64,000 nucleotides of DNA from an uncultured Clostridia bacterium (GTDB lineage: Bacteria; Bacillota; Clostridia; Lachnospirales; Anaerotignaceae): positions 19,472 through 83,471 of the forward strand of contig CALCGT010000027.1 of NCBI GenBank assembly GCA_937901125.1, written 5' to 3'. The number at the start of each line of letters is the position of its first letter. The first letter of the stretch is position 1. The notes under the pieces were generated by a model. The model did not search any database. It was not told the DNA's origin and saw only the letters and a program-made list of their open reading frames with translations. Of the stretch, positions 39,614 through 48,523 are shown in pieces. The translations under genes were made by a program, and so were the position numbers.

Positions 39614-39651
39614 CTGCCGATGTGCCGTTATCAACAACGGCACATCGGCAG
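39614..39651 (-). terminator. Large perfect hairpin, terminator of the radical SAM gene
   Basis: CTGCCGATGTGCCGTT and AACGGCACATCGGCAG form a perfect 16-bp stem with loop ATCAAC; on the minus strand GCCGTTTTTC follows. No T run on the plus side. Confidence 0.75.
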
Positions 39652-39664
39652 GAAGGAGTTATCA

Positions 39665-41014
39665 TCATCCTATTTCTTTCTCTTTGCTTGCTTTCCATAA
39701 CCTATCCGTAACAGGCTTCCACTGTTCCGCATATCTATCACATTTTGCACACAGATGATCCGCAGATTCCGGAGACTGCAGGTCTGTGGAATGGGCATTG
39801 GTTCCGGCAACCATCTTTCTTAATTTCTCAGGATTTTCCAGCATTGGACATGGACGAAGCATATTTTCATGAAAAGGCTGTCCATCATGGTATGCCATCA
39901 TCATGGGAGACTGCAAGGCTTCCAATAAGGTTTTTTCCCGGATATTGGAATCCGAATAGTGGATGAATACGCAGGGGTCGATATCCCCGTTTGCATTGAT
40001 GTGCAGATAACGCCGTCCCCCGGCAATACAGCCGTCCACATACTCTGCGTCATTCTGGAAATCCATTGCAAACAACGGTTTCGTTGCACGATACCGGCGA
40101 ATACGGTGATAGGTTTCCACACGCTGTTCCGGTGTGGGCATCAGCTCGGGAGAAGCATCATTTCCAACGGGCATATAGTGGAAATACCAAATGAAATATG
40201 CGCCCATTTCGATCAGGCTGTCAAAAAATTCTTCTGAGGTAATCGATGCGAAATTTGCACTGGTATAGCAGGAAGAGATCCCATAGAGCAGCTTCTTTTT
40301 TCTCAGCAATTCCATGGCCTGTGTGGCCTTTTTGAATACGCCGTTCCCACGCCGCAGGTCGGTAGCCTCTTCAAAGCCTTCCAGAGAAATGGCAGGCACA
40401 AAATTGCCCACCCGCAGCATTTCATCGGCAAAGGCTTCATCGATCAAAGTACCGTTGGTGAAGGACAAAAAGATACAATCATTATGCTTTTCACAAATAC
40501 GGATCAGGTCTTGCTTCCGAACCAAGGGTTCCCCGCCGGTATAGATATACATATACACGCCAAGTTCCTTCCCCTGCTGTATGATCTGATCGATCTCGTC
40601 GTATGCAAGGTTCAGCTTATTCCCGTATTCCGCAGCCCAACAGCCGGTGCAATGCAGGTTGCACGCACTGGTAGGATCCAAAAGGATGGCCCATGGAATA
40701 TTGCATCCATATTTTTCACGACATTCTTCCTGTCTCTTCCATCCTGTCAGAGAAGCATTGATAAAGAAATTTACCGCGATGGTCTCCATGACCTTCGGGT
40801 CGATATCATTGATAATATGTCGAATATATCCATAATATGGATGTTTTGGATCTGTGATGGCTTCCCGTATGGCTTTCCGCTGGGCAACAAATTCATTTCC
40901 CGCAAATTTATCCGCCCAGTCCATCAGCTTGATCAGATTATTTTCAGGGTCTTTATACAAATACTTAAATGCCTGTTCCAGGCCAAATTTTTTCATCGTT
41001 GCTGATACATTCAT
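39665..41014 (-). CDS. Radical SAM protein with SPASM-like C-terminus
   Basis: 449 residues. The [4Fe-4S]-SAM motif is DPTSACNLHCTGCWAAEYG (C-x3-C-x2-C). The glycine-rich segment YTGGEPLVRK and later ISLEG belong to the same fold. C-terminal cysteines in DIDPCVFIHYSDSN, RPCPMLENPE and DHLCAKCDRYAEQW suggest auxiliary clusters of SPASM type. No precursor peptide gene is seen nearby, so a RiPP role is not supported. AAAGGAGG site. Substrate unknown. Confidence 0.87.
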   Translation of the reverse strand: MNVSATMKKFGLEQAFKYLYKDPENNLIKLMDWADKFAGNEFVAQRKAIREAITDPKHPYYGYIRHIINDIDPKVMETIAVNFFINASLTGWKRQEECREKYGCNIPWAILLDPTSACNLHCTGCWAAEYGNKLNLAYDEIDQIIQQGKELGVYMYIYTGGEPLVRKQDLIRICEKHNDCIFLSFTNGTLIDEAFADEMLRVGNFVPAISLEGFEEATDLRRGNGVFKKATQAMELLRKKKLLYGISSCYTSANFASITSEEFFDSLIEMGAYFIWYFHYMPVGNDASPELMPTPEQRVETYHRIRRYRATKPLFAMDFQNDAEYVDGCIAGGRRYLHINANGDIDPCVFIHYSDSNIREKTLLEALQSPMMMAYHDGQPFHENMLRPCPMLENPEKLRKMVAGTNAHSTDLQSPESADHLCAKCDRYAEQWKPVTDRLWKASKEKEIG

Positions 41015-41144
41015 GATATAGCCTCCTTTGTCGTTTGCTCCGTTTCTACCTTCCTTATTTTATTGCACAATTACTTTTTCCAGAATGGGCAAACGCACAG
41101 CTGATATCCAAAATTCAGACATTCCCCCTCGAATTGCCTAAAAA

Positions 41145-41171
41145 AAAGCCCTCTAAAAATAGAGGGCTTTT
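41145..41171 (-). terminator. Terminator of the aminotransferase gene
   Basis: Minus-strand AAAAGCCCTCTA, TTTT loop, TAGAGGGCTTTT followed by further T. Confidence 0.9.
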
Positions 41172-41200
41172 GGTTTACTTATGTATCGTTTGGCTGAGAA

Positions 41201-42394
41201 TTATTCGCCCAATGCTTCTTTCAGAACTGTGCCCATTCTCTTGATACCTTCCACGATTCTGTCTTCTGTAGCGTTGGAGTAGTTCAGACGGAAGTGGTTT
41301 TCTTTGCCGCCGTTAGGGAAGAAGCTGCCGCCGGGAACGAATGCAACGTTCTGTGCCAGACATTTAGGAGCGATGTCTTTTGCATTTACGCCTTCGGGCA
41401 GGATCACCCATGTGAACAAACCACCTTCGGGATGTGTCCATTTGCAGCTCTTAGGGAAGCATTCTTCCATTGTTTTCAGCATCAGGTCTCTTCTCTTATG
41501 GTATACTTCTCTGATCTTAGCAACATGTTCGTCCAGATCATACATATCCAGGAATTTGTTTGCAACCAGCTGGTCCAGGGAAGAACACTGCAGGTCAGCA
41601 CCCTGTTTTACAAAGTTGTATTTTGCCAGAACTTTTTCGTTTGCACAAACCCAGCCAATACGCAGACCAGGTGCCAGGATCTTGGACATTGTGCCCAGGA
41701 AGATTACCAGATCTTTTGTATCCATAGATTTCAGGGAAGGCAGATATTCACCTTCGAAACGCAGTTCACCATAAGGGTTATCTTCGATAACGGGGATTTC
41801 ATATTTGTTAACCAGTTCCATGAATTTTTCTCTTCTTTCCAGAGTCCATGTTTTACCGGAGGGATTCTGGAAGTCGGGGATAACATAGATCATTTTTACA
41901 TTTTCCGTTGTAGCCAGAATCTTTTCCAGTTCTTCGGGGATCATACCGAAATCGTCTGTAGGAACTTCCTTGAATGTAGGTTCGCAAGCCTTGAATGCGT
42001 TAACAGCACCCAAGTAGGAAGGGCTTTCCATCAGAACAACATCACCGGGGTTCAGGAATACACGAGCGGAGAAATCCAGCCCCTGCTGGGAACCGCTTGT
42101 CAGCAGAACGTGATCGATGTCTGTTTTGATCTGCAGTTTGTCTTCCATTCTTTTTACGATCTTTTCACGCAGAGGTACCAGACCTTCTGTAGGGCAGTAC
42201 TGCAGTGCGCTTGCGCCGACTTCTTCCATAACCTTGATACAAGCTTCTTTTACGCCTTCAACGGGGAACAGTTCGGGAGCGGGCATACCACCAGCGAAAG
42301 AGATAACTTCGGGTTTTGCTGTCAGAGCCATCAGTTCTCTGATTTCGGAACCTTTCAGCAGGTCCATTCTGCTAGAAAATTTATAATTTTCCAT
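41201..42394 (-). CDS. PLP-dependent aminotransferase, class I/II (LysN/2-aminoadipate type)
   Basis: 397 residues. Fold-type I features: SFAGGMPAPELFPVEGV, QYCPTEGLVPLREKI, LTSGSQQGLDFSARVFLNPGD, and the PLP lysine in GTMSKILAPGLRIGW. These belong to the MocR-like aminotransferase subgroup that includes 2-aminoadipate and aromatic/valine-type enzymes, here without a DNA-binding domain. Substrate not evident. AAGGAGGAAG site. Long leader (about 110 bases) from the promoter at 42506-42534. Confidence 0.9.
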   Translation of the reverse strand: MENYKFSSRMDLLKGSEIRELMALTAKPEVISFAGGMPAPELFPVEGVKEACIKVMEEVGASALQYCPTEGLVPLREKIVKRMEDKLQIKTDIDHVLLTSGSQQGLDFSARVFLNPGDVVLMESPSYLGAVNAFKACEPTFKEVPTDDFGMIPEELEKILATTENVKMIYVIPDFQNPSGKTWTLERREKFMELVNKYEIPVIEDNPYGELRFEGEYLPSLKSMDTKDLVIFLGTMSKILAPGLRIGWVCANEKVLAKYNFVKQGADLQCSSLDQLVANKFLDMYDLDEHVAKIREVYHKRRDLMLKTMEECFPKSCKWTHPEGGLFTWVILPEGVNAKDIAPKCLAQNVAFVPGGSFFPNGGKENHFRLNYSNATEDRIVEGIKRMGTVLKEALGE

Positions 42395-42505
42395 TTCATC
42401 TTCCTCCTTAAAAACATAGATATATGTAACGCATTAGTGTCAGACAACAAGGGGATATTTCGACCATTATCGGACAAAATATCAAAAATCACCCCTTCTA
42501 CTGTT

Positions 42506-42534
42506 ATTTAAACACAAAAAATAAACAAAGTCAA
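42506..42534 (-). promoter_or_regulatory. Probable promoter of the aminotransferase gene
   Basis: Minus-strand TTGACT (42529-42534) and TTAAAT (42506-42511), 17 bp apart. The gap 42535-42858 is AT-rich (over 70 percent by eye) with small inverted repeats such as GTATTTTTTTAAATAC but no gene. Confidence 0.5.
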
Positions 42535-42858
42535 TTCCTTTTAACAATTGCACAAAAACAAAAACAGCCAAAATCATAAAATAAATCATCTGCTTTTTTC
42601 ACCAAATCGATAATAACTTTAAAAATACCAGAAAAATATATCCTCACGCCCTGTATAATGTATTTTTTTAAATACAATTTGTTTAAAAACTATAGACGAA
42701 AGAAATCTTTTTTGTATTGATTTAAGCTTTTTTTTAACAAACACTTTAAAAAAAGATGTTGCATCTGCCCTTTTCAGACATCCTGCCGCCCCCCTTTTGA
42801 TTCCTTTCAAATATCTTTACATTTTCATCATCTTTTCATAACATTTTGACGGAATTTA

Positions 42859-42867
42859 TGCTATAAT
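42859..42867 (+). promoter_or_regulatory. Extended -10 promoter of cdaA-cdaR-glmM
   Basis: TGCTATAAT, an extended -10, with a TTGACG nearby but too close (10 bp) to be its -35. It lies 133 bp before the cdaA ATG. Confidence 0.55.
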
Positions 42868-43000
42868 CATAAAAACTGGGTTTTTGTGCCCATACCGAGC
42901 ATATTACCTCTTATAGGATAGTAATTTTTTATATGATAGTACTTTATATACTATAATGATATGATATAGAACAATTCCGATAACAGACAGGGTGTGAACT

Positions 43001-43864
43001 ATGGAAGTTTTCAAAAGCATTTTCGACAGCCTGGGGATCACGGAATTCGCAAGGCCTTCCCTTGGCATTACCGATATTCTGGATATCCTCATGGTTGCGT
43101 ATATCATTTATAAGATCATATTCTGGATCAAGGAGACCCGGGCGTGGGTGCTGTTCAAGGGTATCCTGGTGATCTTCGCTCTGGCGGCGGTGGCCACCTT
43201 GCTGAAGCTGAACACCATTCTCTGGATCCTTTCCAACACCATCTCCGTGGGCATCATTGCCGTCATCGTTGTGTTCCAGCCGGAACTGCGAAAGGCTCTG
43301 GAACAGCTGGGCAAAGGGAAGTTCTTTTCCTATTTTACCCGGGGCACCGATGAAACTGATGATAAAGCCACCCAGCGTACCGTTGACGAAATCGTCAAGG
43401 CCGCAGATAAAATGGGCTCTGTGAAAACAGGTGCCCTCATCCTGATCGAGCAGGAAGTCCCTCTGGGGGACTTGGAACGCACCGGTATCCCTATCGATGC
43501 CATCGTCTCCAGCCAGCTGCTCATCAATATTTTCGAACATAATACACCGCTGCATGATGGTGCTGTGATTGTGCGCCGCAACCGCGTGGCAGCCGCCACC
43601 TGTTTCCTTCCCCTGACCGACAGCAATGAGATCAGCATGGAACTGGGTACCCGTCACAGAGCCGCCATCGGTGCCAGCGAGGTTTCCGATGCCTATGTCA
43701 TTGTCGTTTCCGAAGAAACCGGGGCCATCTCCCTGGCAAGGGGCGGCGTGCTGTACCGCAATCTGACGCCGGAACAGCTCCGCAACATGATCTCTCAATC
43801 CCGGAAGGACAGCAGCAAAAAGACACTGGCTACGATTTGGAAAGGACGGCAGGATAAAGAATGA
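43001..43864 (+). CDS. cdaA: Diadenylate cyclase CdaA
   Basis: Makes cyclic di-AMP, which controls potassium and wall homeostasis. 287 residues: three N-terminal membrane segments (ILDILMVAYIIYKIIFWI, VLFKGILVIFALAAVATLL, LWILSNTISVGIIAVIVVF) and the DAC domain with the catalytic DGA (NTPLHDGAVIV) and RHR (LGTRHRAAIG) motifs. The stop overlaps the cdaR ATG by 4 bp, and glmM follows, the classical Firmicutes cluster. Confidence 0.96.
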   Translation: MEVFKSIFDSLGITEFARPSLGITDILDILMVAYIIYKIIFWIKETRAWVLFKGILVIFALAAVATLLKLNTILWILSNTISVGIIAVIVVFQPELRKALEQLGKGKFFSYFTRGTDETDDKATQRTVDEIVKAADKMGSVKTGALILIEQEVPLGDLERTGIPIDAIVSSQLLINIFEHNTPLHDGAVIVRRNRVAAATCFLPLTDSNEISMELGTRHRAAIGASEVSDAYVIVVSEETGAISLARGGVLYRNLTPEQLRNMISQSRKDSSKKTLATIWKGRQDKE

Positions 43865-45126
43865 AAAGATTTCAGGAATTACTGATGAAAGATATCGGCT
43901 GGAAGCTTCTTTCCGTCGCCATTGCCGCCATCATGTGGTTCATGGTCATCAATATCACCCAGCCGGTAGATACCCGCAGCTACAGCAGACCCCTGATGCT
44001 GGAAAATCTGGAGGCACTGACCTCCCGGGGGCTGACCATCGGCAATGCGGAAGAATTGAAAAATACGAAGATCACAGTGAAGGTCAAAGCCCAGAGAACT
44101 GCTCTGGACAGACTGACCCAAAACCCCGACTGGATCACAGCTTCTGTGGATCTTTCCGAACTGGCTTATGCAGTCAACGGGGATACGGTGGCGCTGCCTG
44201 TCAATGTTTCCGTAATACAGGGCGGCACCACTTACGGCATCAGCAGCAAATCCCCCGCAGTGGTGGAAGCAAGGGTGGAAACCCTCGCCACCAAGGAAAT
44301 GCCTGTGGAAGTGGAGATCAACGGGGAATTGGAAAACGGCATCTATCTTTCTCAGCCCACCCTCAGCAACGAGACCGTCATCGTTTCCGGTCCTGCTTCT
44401 CTGGTGAACCGTGTCGCCATCGTCAAGGCTGAGGTCAATGGGGAAGACCTGCAGACCAACTCTGAAGTGCGGGCAAAACTCAGCTGTTACGACTCCAAGG
44501 GCACGCTGGTGAAGGGGGTTTCCACAAACGTACCAGAAATCACCGTTTCCTATGCCCTCCATGATGTCAAACAGGTACCCATTCAGATAGATATTTCCGG
44601 CACCCCTGCCAGCGGCTATCAGGTGGGCGAGATCATCTGTACCCCGAAATATGCAGAAGTGACAGGCTCCGCCAATGATCTGGAAAAACTGCTCTATCTG
44701 CAGTTGGGCAGCATCGATGTTTCCGGTCGCACTTCTTCTGCAACCAGAGTCCTTTCTCTGGCGGATTATCTGCCAGAAGGTATCTTCCTGAAGGAAGGCA
44801 GCGCCAACAACGTGCAGATCGTCGTTTCCATCGAAGCCCAACACGGCAAACAATTTACACTGGATGCGTCCAACCTCTCCCTCATTGGGGAAGAGGATGG
44901 AAAGACATATACCCTCGGCACAGCCCATGTCACCATTTCCGGTGACAACAGCGCACTGAATACCCTTCGCCCCAGCGATCTGGAAGGTACCGTTCATGTG
45001 GGCGGGCTGACCGAAGGCACCCACCGGGCGCTGATCCATTTGGATCTGCCCAACGGACTGAGCGCAAGTCCCGTTTATATTGATGTGACAATCACCGGCG
45101 AAACAGACCTGCCGGAGAATGAATGA
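43861..45126 (+). CDS. cdaR: YbbR-domain regulator of CdaA
   Basis: 421 residues, one N-terminal membrane anchor (GWKLLSVAIAAIMWFMVIN) and four or five extracytoplasmic YbbR-type beta repeats of about 80 residues, visible in recurring VxVxIxGxPxxGYxV patterns (PVEVEINGELENGIYLSQP, PIQIDISGTPASGYQVGE). Modulates CdaA activity at the membrane. Overlaps cdaA by 4 bp and is 17 bp from the glmM ATG. Confidence 0.93.
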   Translation: MKRFQELLMKDIGWKLLSVAIAAIMWFMVINITQPVDTRSYSRPLMLENLEALTSRGLTIGNAEELKNTKITVKVKAQRTALDRLTQNPDWITASVDLSELAYAVNGDTVALPVNVSVIQGGTTYGISSKSPAVVEARVETLATKEMPVEVEINGELENGIYLSQPTLSNETVIVSGPASLVNRVAIVKAEVNGEDLQTNSEVRAKLSCYDSKGTLVKGVSTNVPEITVSYALHDVKQVPIQIDISGTPASGYQVGEIICTPKYAEVTGSANDLEKLLYLQLGSIDVSGRTSSATRVLSLADYLPEGIFLKEGSANNVQIVVSIEAQHGKQFTLDASNLSLIGEEDGKTYTLGTAHVTISGDNSALNTLRPSDLEGTVHVGGLTEGTHRALIHLDLPNGLSASPVYIDVTITGETDLPENE

Positions 45127-45143
45127 TTTTGGAGGAACACAAA

Positions 45144-46493
45144 ATGGCAAGATTATTTGGTACAGACGGTGTAAGAGGCGTTGCCAATACAGAACTAACA
45201 GGCGATCTGGCCTTTCGTTTGGGCAGGGCCGGCGCATACGTGCTGACAAAAGAAACAAAACACGCCCCCCGTATTTTGGTAGCAATGGATACCCGCATCA
45301 GCGGCGATATGCTGGAAAGCGCATTGGTAGCAGGCATCTGCTCCGTAGGTGCCCATGCAGTGGTAGCCGGCGTCATTCCTACCCCCGCAGTAGCATATCT
45401 GGTAAGAAAATATAGACTGGATGCAGGGGTCATGATTTCCGCATCCCATAATCCCGTTGAATACAACGGCATCAAGTTCTTTAACAATCAGGGCTATAAG
45501 CTCAGCGATGAACTGGAAGATGAGATTGAAAACATCATCATGAGCCGTCCTGAAATCCTGCCCAGTCCCACGGGCATGAGCCTGGGTACAAAGGGCTATG
45601 CAGAAGAGGCACTGGACGACTATATCGCTTTCCTGACAAAAACAACAACAGAAAAATTTGACGGCATCAAGGTAGCTCTAGACTGTGCCAACGGCGCATC
45701 CTATAAAGCAGCCCCCATCGCCATGCTGGATCTGGGCGCAAGTCTCTGCATCATCCACAATGAACCCGACGGCACAAATATCAACGATAAATGCGGCTCC
45801 ACCCACATGGAAGATCTGAAGGCTATGGTAGTGGAAAACGGCGCAGATATCGGCTTTGCCTTCGACGGGGATGCTGACCGCTGTCTGGCGGTAGATGAAA
45901 AGGGTGAACTGATCGACGGCGATAAGATCCTTGCCATCTGCGGTCTGGATATGAAACAGAGAGGTTCACTGTCCAAAGATACTATCGTTGGTACAGTCAT
46001 GTCCAATCTGGGTTTGACCATGATGGGCAGAGAAAACGACATCAACATCCTGCAGACCTCTGTCGGCGACAGATATGTTCTGGAACGTATGCTGTCAGAT
46101 GGCTACAATATCGGCGGCGAACAAAGCGGTCATGTGATCTTCCTGGACCTCAACACCACAGGCGATGGCATCCTGACAGCCATCCAGCTGCTTTCCGTGC
46201 TGAAACGCAGCGGCAAAAAAGCATCGGAGCTGGCTTCCATCATGCAGACCATGCCTCAGGTGCTGGTCAATGCTCGGGTCAACAACGCCAAGAAGAACGG
46301 CTATCTGGAAGATGCAGTAGTGAAAGCAGCCATCGAAGAGCTGGAAGCAGCCTTCTCTCAGGATGGTCGTGTGCTGATCCGTACTTCTGGCACAGAACCC
46401 CTGGTCCGTGTCATGATCGAAGGCACGGATATCGAAAAGATGGATCAGGAAGCCAGAAAGCTGGCAGCCCTGATTGAAGAAAGACTGAAGTAA
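45144..46493 (+). CDS. glmM: Phosphoglucosamine mutase
   Basis: Converts glucosamine-6-P to glucosamine-1-P for UDP-GlcNAc, and also inhibits CdaA in Firmicutes. 449 residues from the ATG at 45144 (TTGGAGGAA upstream; an ATG at 45123 lies within cdaR). Motifs: RLFGTDGVRGVAN, catalytic phosphoserine loop MISASHNPVEYNGIKFF, metal loop FAFDGDADRCLAVD, GGEQSGHVIF, and phosphate-binding RTSGTEPLVRVMIEG. A GC-rich hairpin (about 46512-46543) separates it from tRNA-Arg. Confidence 0.97.
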   Translation: MARLFGTDGVRGVANTELTGDLAFRLGRAGAYVLTKETKHAPRILVAMDTRISGDMLESALVAGICSVGAHAVVAGVIPTPAVAYLVRKYRLDAGVMISASHNPVEYNGIKFFNNQGYKLSDELEDEIENIIMSRPEILPSPTGMSLGTKGYAEEALDDYIAFLTKTTTEKFDGIKVALDCANGASYKAAPIAMLDLGASLCIIHNEPDGTNINDKCGSTHMEDLKAMVVENGADIGFAFDGDADRCLAVDEKGELIDGDKILAICGLDMKQRGSLSKDTIVGTVMSNLGLTMMGRENDINILQTSVGDRYVLERMLSDGYNIGGEQSGHVIFLDLNTTGDGILTAIQLLSVLKRSGKKASELASIMQTMPQVLVNARVNNAKKNGYLEDAVVKAAIEELEAAFSQDGRVLIRTSGTEPLVRVMIEGTDIEKMDQEARKLAALIEERLK

Positions 46494-46548
46494 GAAAAAT
46501 CAAAAATGATAAGCGGAGACTTGCGCAAGCGATCTGCCGCTTTCCTAT

Positions 46549-46622
46549 GTCTCCGTAGCTCAGCAGGATAGAGCGACCGCCTCCTAAGCGGTAGGTCGTG
46601 GGTTCGAATCCCGTCGGGGACA
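46549..46622 (+). tRNA. tRNA-Arg (CCT)
   Basis: 74 bases: acceptor GTCTCCG/CGGGGAC with one T-G pair, D-arm AGCTCAGCAGGATAGAGC, anticodon stem ACCGC/GCGGT with loop CTCCTAA (anticodon CCT, reads AGG), T-arm GTGGGTTCGAATCCCGT (partly). CCA is not encoded. Confidence 0.96.
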
Positions 46623-46625
46623 GAT

Positions 46626-46660
46626 AAAGTGTTGAAATCTTAGATTTCAACACTTTTTTT
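46626..46660 (+). terminator. Terminator after tRNA-Arg
   Basis: AAAGTGTTGAAATCT and AGATTTCAACACTTT, nearly loopless, followed by TTTTCTT. Confidence 0.92.
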
Positions 46661-46849
46661 CTTGTGCAAAAATCACACTTCCCGACATTTTGACGAAAAA
46701 CTACTTCTTTTGGACAGCTTTTTCGCCACGCCCTATTGCCATTTTCTCTTGTATTCGTCTTTTTTTTCATTTAAAATAAAAAATAGTTGGGAAAATTCCC
46801 ACAAAATCCAAATACTATTAACATTATATAAGATATAAGGAGGCACATC

Positions 46850-48271
46850 ATGGGCGGCTTTTTTGGCGTAACTTCCAAGCAGGACTGCGTACTGGATATC
46901 TTCTTCGGCGTAGACTATCATTCTCATCTGGGTACAAAAAGAGGCGGTATGGCGCTCCACAGCAAAACAAAAGGGTTCCTGCGTCAGATCCATAACATTG
47001 AAAACACACCTTTCCGTACAAAATTCGAAAACGACCTGCATGATTTTGAAGGCTGCGCAGGCATCGGCTGCATCAGCGATTCCGACCCTCAGCCCCTGTT
47101 GGTACGTTCCCACCTGGGTATGTATGCCATCACCACCATCGGTGCCATCAATAATGCGGAAGAACTGATCCAGACAGAATTCAACAAAGGCCATCAGTTT
47201 ATGTCCCTTTCTTCCGGCAAAGTAAACGAAACAGAGTTGATCGCTTCCCTCATCAACCAGAAAGAAGACCTTATCAGCGGCATCAAATATGCACAGGAAG
47301 CCATCAAAGGCTCTGTCACCCTGCTGATTCTGACAGCAGATGACTCTATCATCGCTGCCAGAGATAATCTGGGCAGACTGCCTGTACTGATCGGTAAGGA
47401 CGAAGAAGGCTATAGCGTTTCCTTCGAATCCTTCGCTTATCAGAAGCTGGGCTATGAAAATGAATATGAACTGGGCCCCGGCGAAATCGTAAAGATCACC
47501 GCTGAAGGCTATGAAACCTTGAAGCCCGCAGGGGAAGATATGAAGATCTGTGCTTTCCTGTGGAGCTACTATGGCTACCCCAATTCCAACTATGAAGGCG
47601 TAAACGTAGAAGTAATGCGCTATAAAAACGGTGAGATCATGGCCCGTGACGAAGCCATCAACGGCACATTGCCCGATGTGGACTACGTAGCTGGTATCCC
47701 CGATTCCGGTGTACCTCATGCTATGGGCTATGCAAAGGAAAGCGGTCAGACTTATGCCCGTCCCTTCGTAAAATATACCCCCACATGGCCCCGTTCCTTC
47801 ACACCCGCCAACCAGAAGATCCGTAACCGTGTGGCAAAAATGAAACAGATTCCCGTACCCGAACTAATCGAAGGCAAGAAGCTGCTGTTCGTAGACGACT
47901 CCATCGTTCGCGGCACACAGCTGAGAGAAACCGTAGATTTCCTGTATCATTCCCATGCCAAGGAAGTACATATGCGTTCCGCCTGCCCTCCCATCATGTA
48001 TGGCTGCAAATTCCTGAACTTCACCAGCAAAAGCTCCGAAGATGATCTGCTGGCCCGTCGCATCGTCCATGAATTGGAAGGCATTGCCGGCGATGCCCAT
48101 TTGGATGAATATACAGACGCTTCCACAGAAAGAGGCAAATGCCTGCTGAAATCCATTTGTGAAAAATTCGGCTTCTCCTCTTTGGGCTATCAGTCTCTGG
48201 ATGGTCTGCTGGAAGCCATCGGCCTGCCCCGTGAAAAAGTCTGCACCTACTGCTGGAACGGCGAAGAATAA
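46850..48271 (+). CDS. PurF-like amidophosphoribosyltransferase lacking the N-terminal Cys
   Basis: 473 residues with class II glutamine amidotransferase and phosphoribosyltransferase parts. The PRPP loop is intact (KKLLFVDDSIVRGTQLRET) and other PurF segments are seen (YVAGIPDSGVPHAMGYA, RSFTPANQKIRNRVAKMK). However, the N-terminus reads MGGFFGVTSKQDC, so the nucleophile Cys that follows Met in true PurF is Gly. Glutamine hydrolysis is therefore not expected; it may use ammonia or have another role. The C-terminus carries a CTYCW pair. AAGGAGG site; terminator follows. A canonical purF should exist elsewhere. Confidence 0.85.
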   Translation: MGGFFGVTSKQDCVLDIFFGVDYHSHLGTKRGGMALHSKTKGFLRQIHNIENTPFRTKFENDLHDFEGCAGIGCISDSDPQPLLVRSHLGMYAITTIGAINNAEELIQTEFNKGHQFMSLSSGKVNETELIASLINQKEDLISGIKYAQEAIKGSVTLLILTADDSIIAARDNLGRLPVLIGKDEEGYSVSFESFAYQKLGYENEYELGPGEIVKITAEGYETLKPAGEDMKICAFLWSYYGYPNSNYEGVNVEVMRYKNGEIMARDEAINGTLPDVDYVAGIPDSGVPHAMGYAKESGQTYARPFVKYTPTWPRSFTPANQKIRNRVAKMKQIPVPELIEGKKLLFVDDSIVRGTQLRETVDFLYHSHAKEVHMRSACPPIMYGCKFLNFTSKSSEDDLLARRIVHELEGIAGDAHLDEYTDASTERGKCLLKSICEKFGFSSLGYQSLDGLLEAIGLPREKVCTYCWNGEE

Positions 48272-48293
48272 TACAGATTCCCATAAAGACCCA

Positions 48294-48330
48294 AACCACC
48301 TCAAACCACCTGTCTGAGGTGGTTTTTTTT
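48294..48330 (+). terminator. Terminator of the PurF-like gene
   Basis: AACCACCTCA and TGAGGTGGTT stem followed by eight T. Confidence 0.9.
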
Positions 48331-48341
48331 ATTGGAATCGG

Positions 48342-48370
48342 CTGACTTTTTTTCGGGAATGGCTTATAAT
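48342..48370 (+). promoter_or_regulatory. Promoter of the leader peptide and rsgA
   Basis: CTGACT (48342-48347) and TATAAT (48365-48370), 17 bp apart, 35 bp before the leader ATG. Confidence 0.75.
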
Positions 48371-48404
48371 AAAAGCAAATATCCCACGAAAGGAGCGTGT
48401 TTTT

Positions 48405-48461
48405 ATGAAGAACACATACAAAATGGATCTTGTAAAATCGGAAGGAGGTCTGACGAAGTAA
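48405..48461 (+). CDS. Putative 18-residue leader peptide upstream of rsgA
   Basis: ATG 48405 with a strong AAAGGAG 9 bases upstream encodes MKNTYKMDLVKSEGGLTK and stops at 48461. It lies between a good promoter and rsgA. Codons 12-15 are part of the 5' arm of the hairpin at 48440-48480, so a ribosome on the peptide would open that stem. The peptide has no run of one amino acid, so classical amino-acid attenuation is not suggested; a small functional peptide is the alternative. Confidence 0.5.
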   Translation: MKNTYKMDLVKSEGGLTK

Positions 48462-48480
48462 CCCTTCCGAACCTCCTTCC
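48440..48480 (+). promoter_or_regulatory. Perfect 10-bp hairpin overlapping the leader peptide end
   Basis: GGAAGGAGGT (48440-48449) pairs with ACCTCCTTCC (48471-48480). The inner CCTTCC (48463-48468) can compete for GGAAGG. No T run follows, so it is not a normal terminator. Confidence 0.6.
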
Positions 48481-48523
48481 CGCCTGACTGCTATTTGTTA
48501 GACAAAGAATGGAGGAAAAAACA

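Noticed and set aside
39665..41014. RiPP maturation system around the radical SAM protein
   Set aside because: No precursor peptide, protease or transporter gene adjacent; TetR is convergent, not co-transcribed.
42619..42810. 63-codon minus-strand frame in the AT-rich gap before cdaA
   Set aside because: Lys/Phe-biased translation expected from AT-rich DNA, no ribosome binding site.
43879..45285. 468-codon frame antisense to cdaR
   Set aside because: Shadow of cdaR; no start signal or family features.
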